DNA of 64,000 nt, taken from the NCBI GenBank assembly GCA_051294375.1, contig CM119269.1, positions 8,181,225 through 8,245,224 of the forward strand. Reading direction: 5' to 3'. Each line of letters opens with the position of its first letter. The stretch's first letter is position 1. The stretch comes from Paraspadella gotoi (lineage: Eukaryota; Chaetognatha). The notes under the pieces are model-generated. The model made no database searches, was not told where the DNA came from, and saw nothing but the letters and a program-made list of their open reading frames with translations. The position numbers and the translations under genes were made by a program. This document shows positions 32,889 to 43,400 of the stretch, one piece after another.

Positions 32889-33450
32889 AAGATTTTAAGA
32901 ATGAGAATGAAAGCGAGAATGAAAAGGAATGAGGTTGAGAAACGGAATTTGAGTATGAATGAGAGAGAGAGAATGGAAAGGTGAGTCGTAATGAGGTTGA
33001 GAAACGGAATTTGAGTATGAATGAGAGAGAGAATGGAAAGGTGAGTCGTAATGAGGTTGAGAAACGGAATTTGAGTATGAATGAGAGAATGAAAAGGTGA
33101 GTCAAAATGAGGTTGAGAAACGGAATTTGAGTATGAATGAGAGAGAGAATGAAAAGGTGAGTCGTAATGAGGTTGAGAAATGGAATTTGAGTATGAATGA
33201 GAGAATGAAAAGGTGAGTCGAAATGAGGTTGAGAAACGGAATTTGAGTATGAATGAGAGAGAATGAAAAAGTGAGTTGGAATGAAGTTGAGAAATGGAAT
33301 TTGAGTATGAATGAGAGAGAGAATGAAAAAGTGAGTCGGAATGAAGTTGAGAAACGGAATTTGAGTATGAATGAGAGAGAGAATGAAAATGTGAGTCGGA
33401 ATGAAGTTGAGAAATGGAATTTGAGTTTGAATGAGAGTGAGAATGCTTGT
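32889..33450 (+). repeat. About 60-bp minisatellite, nine units
   Basis: Units contain GAGGTTGAGAAACGGAATTT, GAGTATGAATGAGAGAGAGA and AATGAAAAGGTGAGTCG. They start near 32930 and repeat every 53-63 bases. Five units carry AAGGTGAGT, a full splice-donor consensus; the last three are degraded to AAAGTGAGT or ATGTGAGT. Confidence 0.9.
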
Positions 33451-33599
33451 GACGGAATGAGAATGAGAATTTCAGTGAGAATGAGTATGATTAGGGCTGC
33501 GCATCGTTCGAATCGAAGTTCTGATCAAGATTCCTTTATATTTTACTTCTATTCAAAACTGCATAGTCAAGGCCCATATAAATTATATCAATATGGGTA

Positions 33600-34340
33600 G
33601 ATTTCGAAAGCTTAGCGTCTTGGGAAGCCAACGGAGGTAGAGCGCGATCGAAATTCCCATTTTATCATGCCCAAAAATGGTATTTAAATGAACTGGTCAG
33701 ACCGTTTTTTCCCTTTTCCCAAAAAACCTGCTTGATTCTTTTGTAAAATAGAACAAATCATACATATCAGTATGGTTTCGGATAGCTTATTGTCTTCTCT
33801 ACTAGATAAAAAAAAGAAAGTTTAAATTCTTGCAATCTTGAATGCTTGATAAAGCAATCAAATGAACTGGTTTTTTAGGTGAAAACTGCATAGTCAAGCC
33901 TTCAATTTTTTTGTTCTAAGACCATCGAAAGAAACTGTATTGTTTTTACTATCTGTTTCAGGTAGAGCGCAGGGGTAAATTTAGAAGTTTATATTAAATT
34001 TAGAGCAAATAGAAAGGATATCAAGTTTTTGCACGCTAAAAGCTTTTTTAAGCGCGTTCCGGTCTGTATTGAAAATGGTTGACGTAGGTTATCCAATGAG
34101 ACATCAATTAAAAATAAGCATTGATCATGCGCGATCCGGGCCAGATAAAATACCATATTTCAACATGGCTTTACCGTATTTTTACGTTTAGAATGCAGTC
34201 TGTATGAAATGTTTTGAATTTCACGCCTGTGATATTGGCGTTCTAGGCATCGTTTGTCCCTTGTTAGTCTCTTTATCTTATCTCTTGAAGAGACATTAAT
34301 ATTTGTTATGTGATAGTGAAAAAAACCGTTCAATAAAATC
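33600..34340. other. No gene seen
   Basis: Mixed-composition intergenic sequence with no supported frame. Confidence 0.45.
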
Positions 34341-34364
34341 TTAAAAGCAATAGGGATCGAGCCT

Positions 34365-34590
34365 ACTTTTAATGATAACCAAATATTGATGCGATGATAA
34401 CCAAATATTGATGCGATGATAACAATATTGATGCGAAGATAACCGAAGGATTGATGCGATGATAACCAAATGATGGATGCGATGATAGTCATTCATTGAT
34501 GCGATGATAATCATTCATTGATGCGATGATAGTCCTTCATTGATCGGATGATAATCATTCATTGATGCGATGATAGTCATTCATTGACGT
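34365..34590. repeat. GATGCGATGATAA minisatellite
   Basis: About nine units of 23-27 bases, first of the form CAAATATTGATGCGATGATA, later TCATTCATTGATGCGATGAT. Related in reverse complement to 26020-26070. Confidence 0.85.
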
Positions 34591-34594
34591 GACG

Positions 34595-35315
34595 TGACTT
34601 TGAAAAAAGTATGCATATTTTTAAAAAAAGTATGCATACTTCAAAAAGTATGCATACTTGAAAAAAGTATGCCTACTTTTTTGAAGTATGCAAACTTTTT
34701 TCAAAGTATGCATACTTTTTTCAAAGTATGCATACTTTTTTCAATGTATGCATACTTTTTTGAAGTATGCATACTTTTTAAAACTTTTTTCAAAGTATGC
34801 ATACTTTTTTCAAAGTATGCATACTATTTTGAAGTATGCATACTTTTTCTAAAATATGCATACTTTTTCAAAGTATGCATACTTTTTTCAAAGTATGCAT
34901 ACTTTTTTGAAGTATGCATACTTTTTTTTAAATATTGCATACTTTTTTCAAAGTATGCATACTTTTTTGAAGTATGCATACTTTTTTTAAATATGCATAC
35001 TTTTTTCAAAGTATGCATACTTTTTGAAGTATGCATACTTTTTTTAAATATGCATACTTTTTCAAAGTGCATACTTTCAAAGTATGCATACTTTTCAATT
35101 ATGCATACTTTTTTTCCAATTATGCATTCTTTTTTCAAAGTATGCATACTTTTTTCAAAGTATGCATACTTTTTTCAAAGTATGCATACTTTCAAGTATG
35201 CATACTTTTAATTGCATACTTTTTTCAACTTGCATACTTTTTTCAACTTGCATATCTTTTTCAACTTGCATATCTTTTTCAACTTGCATATCTTTTCAAC
35301 TTGCATACTTTTTAA
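34595..35315. repeat. Palindromic TATGCATA satellite array
   Basis: About thirty units of 18-25 bases built on AAAGTATGCATACTTTTTTC. Each unit contains the self-complementary core AAAGTATGCATACTTT. Near the right end the unit shifts to TTTTCAACTTGCATA. Frames through it (CILFSKYAYF on +, KSMHT on -) are repeat artefacts. Confidence 0.95.
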
Positions 35316-35329
35316 CTGATTACCGCTAA

Positions 35330-36400
35330 ATTATCTTAGTCAAATCAACATTGTTTGCTCAAACTTGTTCATAATAAAATAAGCCGGATTCAGATATGAC
35401 AAATTTTAAATATTAAACTATCGTCATCATCATTAGTTTAATTAATTTTATTCATTGCATCAATTTACTTACCATTATCAACCATTATCTTTTAATTATA
35501 GTTTTATTGCTATCATATTAAAATCTGTTATCATAAAATTAAAATGATTCAAAATGAAAAGTTAATCGTGAAGTGCCGATAGTGAATTCTTAATCTTGAA
35601 TTAACGTATTAAATTGAGTTAGTTTAATAGTAGTTTTGCTGGTGAGATCAGTCAATATACTTCAATTTATTACTTCTTTGGCTCTCTTGTCTTTTCCCTT
35701 TTTATTCTGTTATAATTATGTTATTTTGTGATTAATTTTGTAAGGATTCCTTTTTTCCGGGCTTTGCTTATTCTATTTTCTCTTATGAGGCCCGGTTCGC
35801 GCATAATCGCTATTATCGTTTAAAGCTTAGTACTACGGTAGTTCAAATCCTTATTGGATCAAAACGAGTTCGATTTTAAGCGAAAGTTGATCGATTTGAA
35901 GCGCGATTTTCGCGACTGTTTTATTGCCATAACTTTTGAACGCATTATCCGATTTTTATGAAATTTTGCATATAGATAGTATTTTAAATTCCCTATCGAT
36001 CGGTACCAAATTTATTTAAAAATACTCAATAGTTTAGAACGATGCACATCCCCAGTATGATAAAAAACCTCAAAGCTCCAACCCGAATTATCGCCAATTA
36101 TCTTTTACAGAAACGAACATGCGGTGGTTTTTGCAGGACAAATAAGGATTGCCTTTCCGATTGCTTCTGCTTTTGGACTTATCAAATCTTGCTGGGCTTG
36201 ATCTAACTTTTTTCTTTTTTTTTTTTCTCGTTTATTATTTATTTTGAAAATAAAAAATTCGTTTGATAAATGAAAAAAAATTATATTATTCAGAGTTTTG
36301 AGGATTAATTTAAGTGAATTTGAGGGGCTCGAAAATATAAATTGAAAATAAGGTAAAAAATTAAATAAAAAAAATGAATCAAAGTTGAACTTCAAAATGA
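35330..36400. other. No gene seen
   Basis: AT-rich, with a moderately GC-balanced patch at 35750-36060 (TTTTGAACGCATTATCCGAT) that has the look of an old repeat. No frame is supported. Confidence 0.4.
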
Positions 36401-36410
36401 GATGTCTTCT

Positions 36411-36870
36411 TGTAAAGTCCTGACGACCACTTATTATTCAATACGGCCCGTTCGGTCAGCGGGGCCCGTCGTCTGCTGTCCGTCGCGTGCGAAAGAAGCT
36501 GCATGTAAACAAAAGACTTTAATATTGTATAAAGAGTGTAAACATTTCTCATTCACGTTTTGGAATGGATATAAGAAAGAGCTGCTTAACTTTGTGATCT
36601 ATTGCGTTTATTACTTTTTCCTTTGCGAATATTGTGATTAATATTTATTATTTTACTGTTGAATATTCATATAGATATTACAATTGTTCGCCGGTAAGAA
36701 CAGCTGAATATCTATATGCTTTGATATTTTTATTAAGGTACCATTAAAATCAAGACGTTCATGGCATAAGAAACTTATTATAAACTTTCGGCGCCGCGGC
36801 CCGGGTTTAGAGTGTTCTTCCCGACGTCTTCTCCCTCTCCGCTAGGTCGAGGAGGGGGTTCTTTCACTTC
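36411..36870 (+). mobile_element. LTR plus leader of a retroelement, copy 1
   Basis: Begins TGTAAAGTCCTGACGACCAC and matches 38551-39020 closely. The LTR-like part ends near 36787 at TAAACTTTC. It is followed by GGCGCCGC, resembling the start of a tRNA primer-binding site, and a leader with CCGACGTCTTCTCCCTCTCC. Downstream it joins a different sequence from copy 2. Confidence 0.7.
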
Positions 36871-37640
36871 CATAGTCTTTGTAAACGTTGCTGTACGTTT
36901 GCAATATAATGATAACATATTTGCCTCGTACAGACCGTCTAATCATGCTGCTTCCTAAAACGAAAGAGTTGAAAAAGTGATTTCCTCCGTGAACATATGA
37001 TGACTTTTGTTTTTCTCTACGAGAGTTCCTTGACGTCTGCCGATCTGCAAAGGACTGAAAACAAAGTAGCAACACATATGAGACATTTAAAACCGTGAGT
37101 TTGAAACTAGAACAAAGTGAAAAAAAAAATCGATACAGGTGTTATAATCTTTATTACTTGTTTTTGTGTCTTTGTCTTTACCTTTTTACTCCTTTTTACC
37201 TTCTGGTTTCTTTTTTTCTTGCTTGTGTCGTGCTTTTTATTCGTGCGTCTTTGCGTATTCAATTTCGAACAAAAAATCTCGTTTTTGGCAAAACTCAGTT
37301 CGAGTCCAAATCTTCGCTGCAGCAAAGTTCAAATGAAATTCTGACCTTTGGAGAATTTTGCGTCAAATGCATATCGGGATAAAGATCTGCTCTCTACCAA
37401 TTTGCGCTTAAAAGTATTACGCCGAGAGTTCTCCTCTATCGAAAGTAAAATCATTATACGCTCGCGTCTCGAACCAACTTGTGAAAAAAAACTTACTAGA
37501 GAAGATAGATGGAGCCGCCTTCCTTTGAGGCAGCGGACGCAACAGCAAAAGCGCACTCTCAAGGAGGCACACATTACTATTACATTCTGGTCGCCTTCTT
37601 GGCAAGCGTAAGTAAGCTGTTGTGTTGCGGTGCAACATGT
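36871..37640 (+). repeat. Duplicated segment B, copy 1
   Basis: Shares an ordered match with 41680-42335 (CTTCCATAGTCTTT, TATGAGACATTTAAAA, CTCGTTTTTGGC, CAGTTCGAGTC, the final GTAAGTAA). The copies differ by many single-base losses and gains, mainly in homopolymers. Confidence 0.8.
37509..37609 (+). CDS. Possible first exon, unknown protein
   Basis: ATG starts MEPPSFEAADATAKAHSQ, then a hydrophobic stretch (YYYILVAFLAS) ending exactly at a strong donor, AAGC|GTAAGT. The duplicate at 42260-42319 retains the donor but its frame is scrambled by indels. Could encode the N-terminus of a small membrane protein. Low certainty. Confidence 0.3.
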
Positions 37641-37679
37641 ATGGCTGAAGGTACTAACACCGATCTGTGCAATCGCCGA

Positions 37680-37704
37680 NNNNNNNNNNNNNNNNNNNNN
37701 NNNN
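37680..37704. other. Assembly gap (25 N)
   Basis: Run of exactly 25 N, a conventional placeholder for a gap of unknown size. Confidence 1.
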
Positions 37705-37787
37705 ATATTTATGTACTCAAAGCATAGTATTTTTCGATAATAAATTATTTAGTAATACTACAAATGCTCCCGCCTCCTTTATCGCCA

Positions 37788-38490
37788 AAGTCAATACCTC
37801 CAAATAATCCTCTGCCGCCGCCGACGAGAAAGAGTTGACGCTGACTGACGGCGGTCAGACTCGCGTCGTCGCGAGGCGAAGGCTTCGCCGCTGAGATGAC
37901 GAGGATTTCCGTCCAAGAAGACGACTTCATGTCGAAGCACCAAAGGTCGTCGAACCAACGACTTTAAAGAATTGAATTTTGGTTAAAACTAAAAAATATT
38001 CTGTCAAAACTATCAAACTCTAATTCAACTTAATATACCTAATTTAAACAAATATATTAGCTATTACTAATGATAATCGCTATAATTTTTTTAAAATAAT
38101 TACAAAAAATATTTTTTAAGATATAACCATAAAACATTTAAAAACTGAAATTAACCTCGAATCCATTAAAATCATCCACCTGCCATCCCATCCGCCCAAG
38201 ACGTAAGCCTTCGCCTTCACCGCCGCGCATCCCGCCTCCCTTCTCGGCTTGGGTCTTGGTCCCTTCGTGTCGACGTCCGCCCATCGCTTCGTCGACGGAG
38301 AGAAGCGGACGAGTTGGTTGGTGCGACCGGACGGAGTCTCTTTCGCCGCCTTTGAGGTTCGACGCCGACGGTTCGTCGCATTTGACCGCCGAAGAAGAAA
38401 CAGTCTCTCCCGTCTGTCCACGAGCACATCCCCGCCCTTCCACTCGGCGTCAGCCCTTTGCACAAGAGTCGCTTCCAACGTCGGGACAAA
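37788..38490 (-). pseudogene. Kelch-repeat protein exons, frameshifted
   Basis: Two - strand exons, about 38156-38490 and about 37788-37961. The first has PSGRAGM followed by DCFFFGGQ, the double-glycine signature of a Kelch blade. After a frame change come VRFSPSTKRWADVDTKGPRP and AYVLGGWDG, then after another change WQVDDFNGFE. The second has WFDDLWCFDMKSSSWTEI, then PSPRDDASL and QLFLVGGG. These match the order of blades in a Kelch beta-propeller. Two frame changes inside the first exon (near 38320 and 38175) break the protein as written. They may be real decay or uncorrected sequencing errors, since nearby duplicated sequence is full of single-base indels. The segment is sandwiched between two LTR copies. 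Confidence 0.65.
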
Positions 38491-38550
38491 CTATTTAATA
38501 TTTAAATTAATTTTAAACTTAAGTGAAATTTTTTTAATGCAGAACGTATT

Positions 38551-39020
38551 GTAAAGTCCTGACGACCACTTATTATTCAATACGGCCCGTTCGGTCAGCG
38601 GGGCCCGTCGTCTGCTGTCCGTCGGCTGCGGAAAGAAGCTGCATGTAAACAAAAGACTTTAATATTGTATAAAGAGTGTAAACATTTCTCATTCACGTTT
38701 TGGAATGGATATAAGAAAGAGCTGCTTAACTTTGTGATCTATTGCGTTTTATTACTTTTTCCTTTGCGAATGATTGTGATTAATATTTATTATTTTACTG
38801 TTGAATATTCATATAGATATTACAATTGTTCGCCGGTAAGAACAGCTGAATATCTATATGCTTTGATTATTTTATTAAGGTACCATTAAACATCAAGACG
38901 TTTCATAGGCATAAGAAACTTATTATATTAACTTTCTGGCGCCGCCGCCCCCCGGGTTTGAGAGTGGTTCCGTCCCGACGTCTTCTCCCTCTCCGCTAGG
39001 TCGAGGAGGGGGGTTCTTTC
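38551..39020 (+). mobile_element. LTR plus leader of a retroelement, copy 2
   Basis: Starts TGTAAAGTCCTGACG as in copy 1. The LTR-like part is about 385 bases, ending near TTAACTTTC, directly followed by TGGCGCCGCC, a typical primer-binding-site start. It diverges from copies 1 and 3 after GGGTTCTTTCA. Confidence 0.75.
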
Positions 39021-39470
39021 ATCTGGTGCGTCTACATCGGCCGGGAAACACGTCTTCAAACGGCGTGGAGGATCTCGAATTCACGCGGGAAGGAACTATA
39101 TATATGTCAGATAAGAAACTCTTTACGTGAATTCGTTGCTTCGTGGATTGTAGTCTAAGGAGCAGAGCCACGTGGGATAGGGCGAGGGTAACGAGAACTA
39201 TCTTCTGGATCGTGGCTGCTCGCGTAGTTAGCAACGTCTTGCACTAGCAAGCTACAGTGTAGCTCCCTGATTAACGTGTTCAAGTAAGAGTTATTCCTTC
39301 GCATTTGTTTTCATTACGCAAATTTCTTTTCATTGCGAAGACGATAAAAAAAATTTAAATCGTTCAAGTATACCGGGAGCGGAATAAAAAAATAAAAGCA
39401 GCAAATAAGATTTCAATTAATAGCCACGTGGACGTCTTGTTAAATATTAATACACATTTTGAATCAGTTT

Positions 39471-39632
39471 TTATTCGGTTGAAGGTTTGAAGGTACAATT
39501 TACAAAGAGATATTCCGTACCTCTCCATGCTCCCGCCCATAATTCAACACGCTTGATACGGTCATTACCGTTTGGTTGAGCCCAAACAATTGGGTGTATA
39601 CGCACGGTTGTTTGACCCGGAGTCTTTGGAAC
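39471..39632 (-). CDS. Orphan last exon, discoidin-like end
   Basis: Opens after a CCTAG acceptor in phase 0, runs 53 codons and stops at TAA, which overlaps an AATAAA polyadenylation signal. It contains TTVRIHPIVWAQPNG then KRVELWAGAWRGTEY. The VRIHP...RVEL pattern recalls the last strands of F5/8 type C (discoidin) domains, but the match is loose. Upstream exons would lie to the right, where only retroelement sequence is seen. It may be a captured or stranded exon. Confidence 0.45.
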   Translation of the reverse strand, partial: VPKTPGQTTVRIHPIVWAQPNGNDRIKRVELWAGAWRGTEYLFVNCTFKPSTE

Positions 39633-39794
39633 CTAGGCCATAATTTAATTAATAAAAACCTAAAAATAATAATAAGCATATTTTAACATTAATTACATCA
39701 TTAATTTAAATAAAATTTCATTTTTTTCTTTTATCCTAGAGCAAAGGGAAATTCTTTTTTTTTTCTCTCTTACTGATTTCGTTCAAAGGTTCAA

Positions 39795-41200
39795 TATGGC
39801 AGATGGGATCCGATCCGCGCATGACGCAGGCAATTAGAGAGATGGCGACGATCCAGTCAAATAATTCGGCGGACATTCGTAGGCTAGCTGACGCGGGAAC
39901 CAGTCCGGGACCGAGAGTGAGAAGCATTCCAGGAAAGATGTTTGCGATGGGGGATGATTGGACTCTGTTCCGTACTCATTTCCGTGAAAACGTACGTGCC
40001 GTTTATCATTACGAGACGACGATGAGAGATTGGACGCAGAATGTTGTACATTAGGCCGTAGTGAAAGTTACATACGAAAATTCTAAAAGTCAATTATGAA
40101 CAACATACCATCAGTGAACATTAATTTGTAAAAAAAAATTAATTTTATGTTTTTTAATTTTCGCAGTAGGCTATATTTATATAGTACTATCCTTATAAAA
40201 TCGGAAAAATTTCAAAATAGGCTTTTCTTAATTTTGATTGCAGATTTGAATTCCTCGTAAAAAAGTTGATAAAAGAAAATATTAAATCATTTTTAAAAAT
40301 TCTTTCATTAAGTGGGTTAAAAATTAAAAAAACTATATTTAATATATAAAAAGTAATTTTCAGCTTAAAATATAGCTTTTTCTTCATTTTGACCCACTTA
40401 ATGAAGGAATTTTTTCAAAAAGAGTTATATGTTCTTTTTTTGATCAACTTTTTATGACGAATCCAAATCTGCCAAAAAATAATCTGTAAAAAAATCCTTT
40501 TTGAAGATTGTTATAGATTTATTTTTTAGTACTAGTATAAAAATATGGCCCTACTGCGTAAATTGTAAAATTTATTTATAAATTTTTTTATTACACTATA
40601 AAATGTTCGATTAGTATAATGTTGTTCGTTCCTTCACTTTTAGAATTTTAATTAAAGTTAAATTTAGGAATGTTTATACGACCTTATTGCTACATGGATA
40701 GCATCAAAGATAGAACCAGATACGGCGTTGACTTTTCAAAATATACCCGCCGAGGATAAGAGGAGTTGGACGAGACTGGATGCGGCTTTGGCTACCGCTT
40801 TCGTCAATGAGGTCGAAAAACAAAAATTCTTGACAAATTTAGATGCATTTCAGCGTGGGAAAAGAACGTTGCGTCAATATCGGGATGAGCTGCTGAGACT
40901 TACCCGTACATATCAACCCACTCTCAGTGAGGTACCAGAAGAATTCAGAGGCAACTGGTCAAGAGATTTATTGAGGGTTTGGCCGAATAAAAGCTACAAG
41001 ATAAGCTAAGGTTTCATTGTAGAAGAAGAGCGCGAGACTCTCGATGAAGCTTTTAACTACGCCCTGGATGGGAAGCATCCAGACCAGTGGAAACGATTTC
41101 AGACCAGGAGCTATATCCAGGGATTGTTTGCGGCAGGTGCCGCACTCAGCCAAGAACCTCATGGTCGGTTGACCAGCAATGAATATTTGGATCTGTGAAC
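39795..41200 (+). mobile_element. Gag-like retroelement coding remains
   Basis: The first piece (about 39795-40050) has a DDWTLFRTHFRENV block typical of the start of LTR-retroelement Gag capsid regions. The second (about 40690-41200) has a conserved-looking acidic/aromatic region with a TLRQYRDELLRLTRTYQP block and a later frame change near 41000. The two halves are parted by the foldback insertion at 40055-40690. No protease, polymerase or integrase follows. The element is defective. Confidence 0.75.
40055..40690. mobile_element. Large foldback element inserted in gag
   Basis: Imperfect reverse-complement arms of almost 300 bases each. Pairs include CGTAGTGAAAGTTAC / TTCCTTCACTTTTAGAATTT, CGCAGTAGGCTATATTTATA / AAAAATATGGCCCTACTGCG and TTCTTTCATTAAGTGGGTTA / TGACCCACTTAATGAAGGAA. 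The spacer is roughly 40320-40385. The gag frame resumes after it, and AATGTTGTAC / AATGTTTATAC at the borders may be a worn target-site duplication. Confidence 0.75.
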
Positions 41201-41469
41201 AAGATCAAGACAAACGAATTGGCATTCAGAGATAGAGGACACACAAGAAGCGATACAAGAAGCGGTGAATGATCTTAGACAAGAAATGGAGACAAAATTG
41301 AAGGACTGAATAATGCCTTAATAGAGCTGCAAAGCTATGTAACAGGCAATCACGGCGCTCACTCATGCGAAAACAATCAAGTGTTAACTGTTTGAGATGC
41401 TGAAAAAAATCTGTAAATAGAAAATTGTTTTTTTTTTTGCCCCCATTCTGCTGCGTTTATATGTTAACG

Positions 41470-41680
41470 GTTCTCATTAGATATCCTTATGAAACAAATG
41501 ATATCTATATGCTTTTTGATTATTTTATTAATCGGTACCATTAATTATCAAGACTCCAAGTGGATAAGAACACTTTATTATAAACTTGTACGGCGCCAGC
41601 GGGTCCCGGTCTTTCAGTCCAGTTTCTCTCCCGACGTCTTCTCCTCTCGCTAGGTCGAGGAGGGGGTTCTTTCACTTCCA
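41470..41680 (+). mobile_element. LTR end plus leader, copy 3
   Basis: Matches the 3' end of the LTR-like sequence (ATATGCTTT, GGTACCATTAA, AAACTTGTACGGCGCC) and the CCGACGTCTTCTCC leader of copies 1 and 2. It follows the gag remains and could be the 3' LTR of the same element. Confidence 0.65.
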
Positions 41681-42335
41681 TAGTCTTTTAAACGTGCTTG
41701 TACGTTTTAATATAATGATAAATCATATTTGCTCCGTACAGACCGTACTAATCATGTGCTCCTAAACGAAAGAGTTGAAAAGTTGATTTCCTTCCTGAAC
41801 AATGATGACTTTTGTTTTTTCTCTACGAATTCCTTGACAGTCTGCCATCTGCAAAGACTAAAAAACAAAGTAGCAACACATATGAGACATTTAAAACGTG
41901 ATTTGAAACTAACAAAGTAAAAAAAATCGATACAGAGCAATAATTTTATTACTTTTTTGTGTCTTTTCCTTTTTACCTTTTTACCTTTTTACCTTCTTTT
42001 CTTTTTTTCTTGCTTGTGTCTCTTTTTATTCTGCGTCTTTCGTATTCATTTCTAACAAAAACTCGTTTTTGGCCAAAACTCAGTTCGAGTCAAATCTTCG
42101 CTGCACAAAGTTCAATAAATTCTGCCTTTTTGAGATTTTTCGTCAAATGATATCGGGATTAAGATTTGACCTCATTTCTCTTAAAAGTATTACGCATTCT
42201 CTTTTCGAAGTAAAAAATTAGGGCGACAACTTGTGAAAAAAAAATTATTAAGAAAGAAGATGGCTTCTTTGGGACGGAAACGCGTCTGGGATTTATTTAA
42301 TTCGGTCGCTTTGGCAACGTAAGTAAACTTTTTTC
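41681..42335 (+). repeat. Duplicated segment B, copy 2
   Basis: Counterpart of 36871-37640 with about 15 percent fewer bases, the differences being short indels. It ends at the same GTAAGTAAAC donor context. Confidence 0.8.
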
Positions 42336-42715
42336 GTTGCAAATGTTATGTGAATTCGTTATTTATACGCCCTTTCTTTAATGACATCTTGCTAACATAA
42401 GAAAATTAATACCGAAGGCAATATTCCCAATTTTCATACTTCATACTCTCAATTAATTATCATTTAATTTGTTTCAAAGCTGTCCCTTAACCTTACTATA
42501 ATCATTTAGCAGTCTCAAGATCATTATCTTATGCCTAATTATATTCACTTTTCCTTTATCTTGATTAAGTGCTTAATGCGGGCGTGAGTAAAAAATATCT
42601 GCATTTGATAAATGTTATTTTCTTAATCTTTTTTTATTTTCTTAACTCTGGGTGAAGTTTGTTTCACGAGTTCAGTTTTCATGCTTTTGTGCATCACAGG
42701 TTCTCTCTCTCTCTC

Positions 42716-42740
42716 NNNNNNNNNNNNNNNNNNNNNNNNN
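42716..42740. other. Assembly gap (25 N)
   Basis: Placeholder gap inside a CT microsatellite. Confidence 1.
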
Positions 42741-43084
42741 CTCACCTGCGTGTCTCTCAAATCTCTTATCATCTCTAGTCCGGTCTCGATATCTCCTCTC
42801 CTCAGGGTGATCCTGGATGTCTTAATCGTCTCACAGCTCTATCACATCGCGTAGCCCCCGACTCGCCCTGCCGATAGCATCTCTTCCTCCCTCTCATCTC
42901 ATCTTTGCGCTCTCGTCCTCAGGTTCTTTCTTTTCTCTCTGACGTCTCTAAAAATCTCTCTTCGTTTTGTGAAGTTGTTCGCCTATTAAGCTCTCAATTC
43001 GCATTCCCGTTATCACTCTACGTTTTTTATCACTGTTTCTTTTTTTGTGTCATCGTTCACTACATCTATCTCTTTCTATAGTTT

Positions 43085-43400
43085 TCATTTAATGAAATTG
43101 GTACAGACATATCTGCAAGTCATAAAAATTTAACATTCCATCGTTAAATAAAATAAGTAGTCATTGGCCTGACTTTGGACAGGCCTTGGTGTTTAAGGCC
43201 TCCATCACTCTACACAGACTAATGACATAGCAGTCCCTGCAAGCTTCTCAATTAAACTCTCTCAACAGTCTCTTGTTTATTCACTCCGCAGAGAGTACTG
43301 GCTTCCACTATCAATGAAGGGTGAAAAATATTCAAGAGAATGTTATCCAATTTGGTATGAAAGACGCATCCTTAATGTTATTAGACGATCGGGAATACCT
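43085..43400 (-). repeat. Dispersed repeat family R2, long copy
   Basis: Inverted relative to the copy at 14600-14865. It has GAAATTGGTACA, GACTTTGGACAGGCCTTGG and TAAGGCCTCCATCACTCT, then the CTGGCTTCCACTATCAATGA end. Confidence 0.8.

Noticed and set aside
32889-33450. Regular direct repeats as a possible CRISPR array
   Set aside because: Units are contiguous with no unique spacers, in an animal genome. It is a minisatellite.
34594-35211. 205-codon frame of CILFSKYAYF repeats
   Set aside because: Translation of the palindromic satellite.
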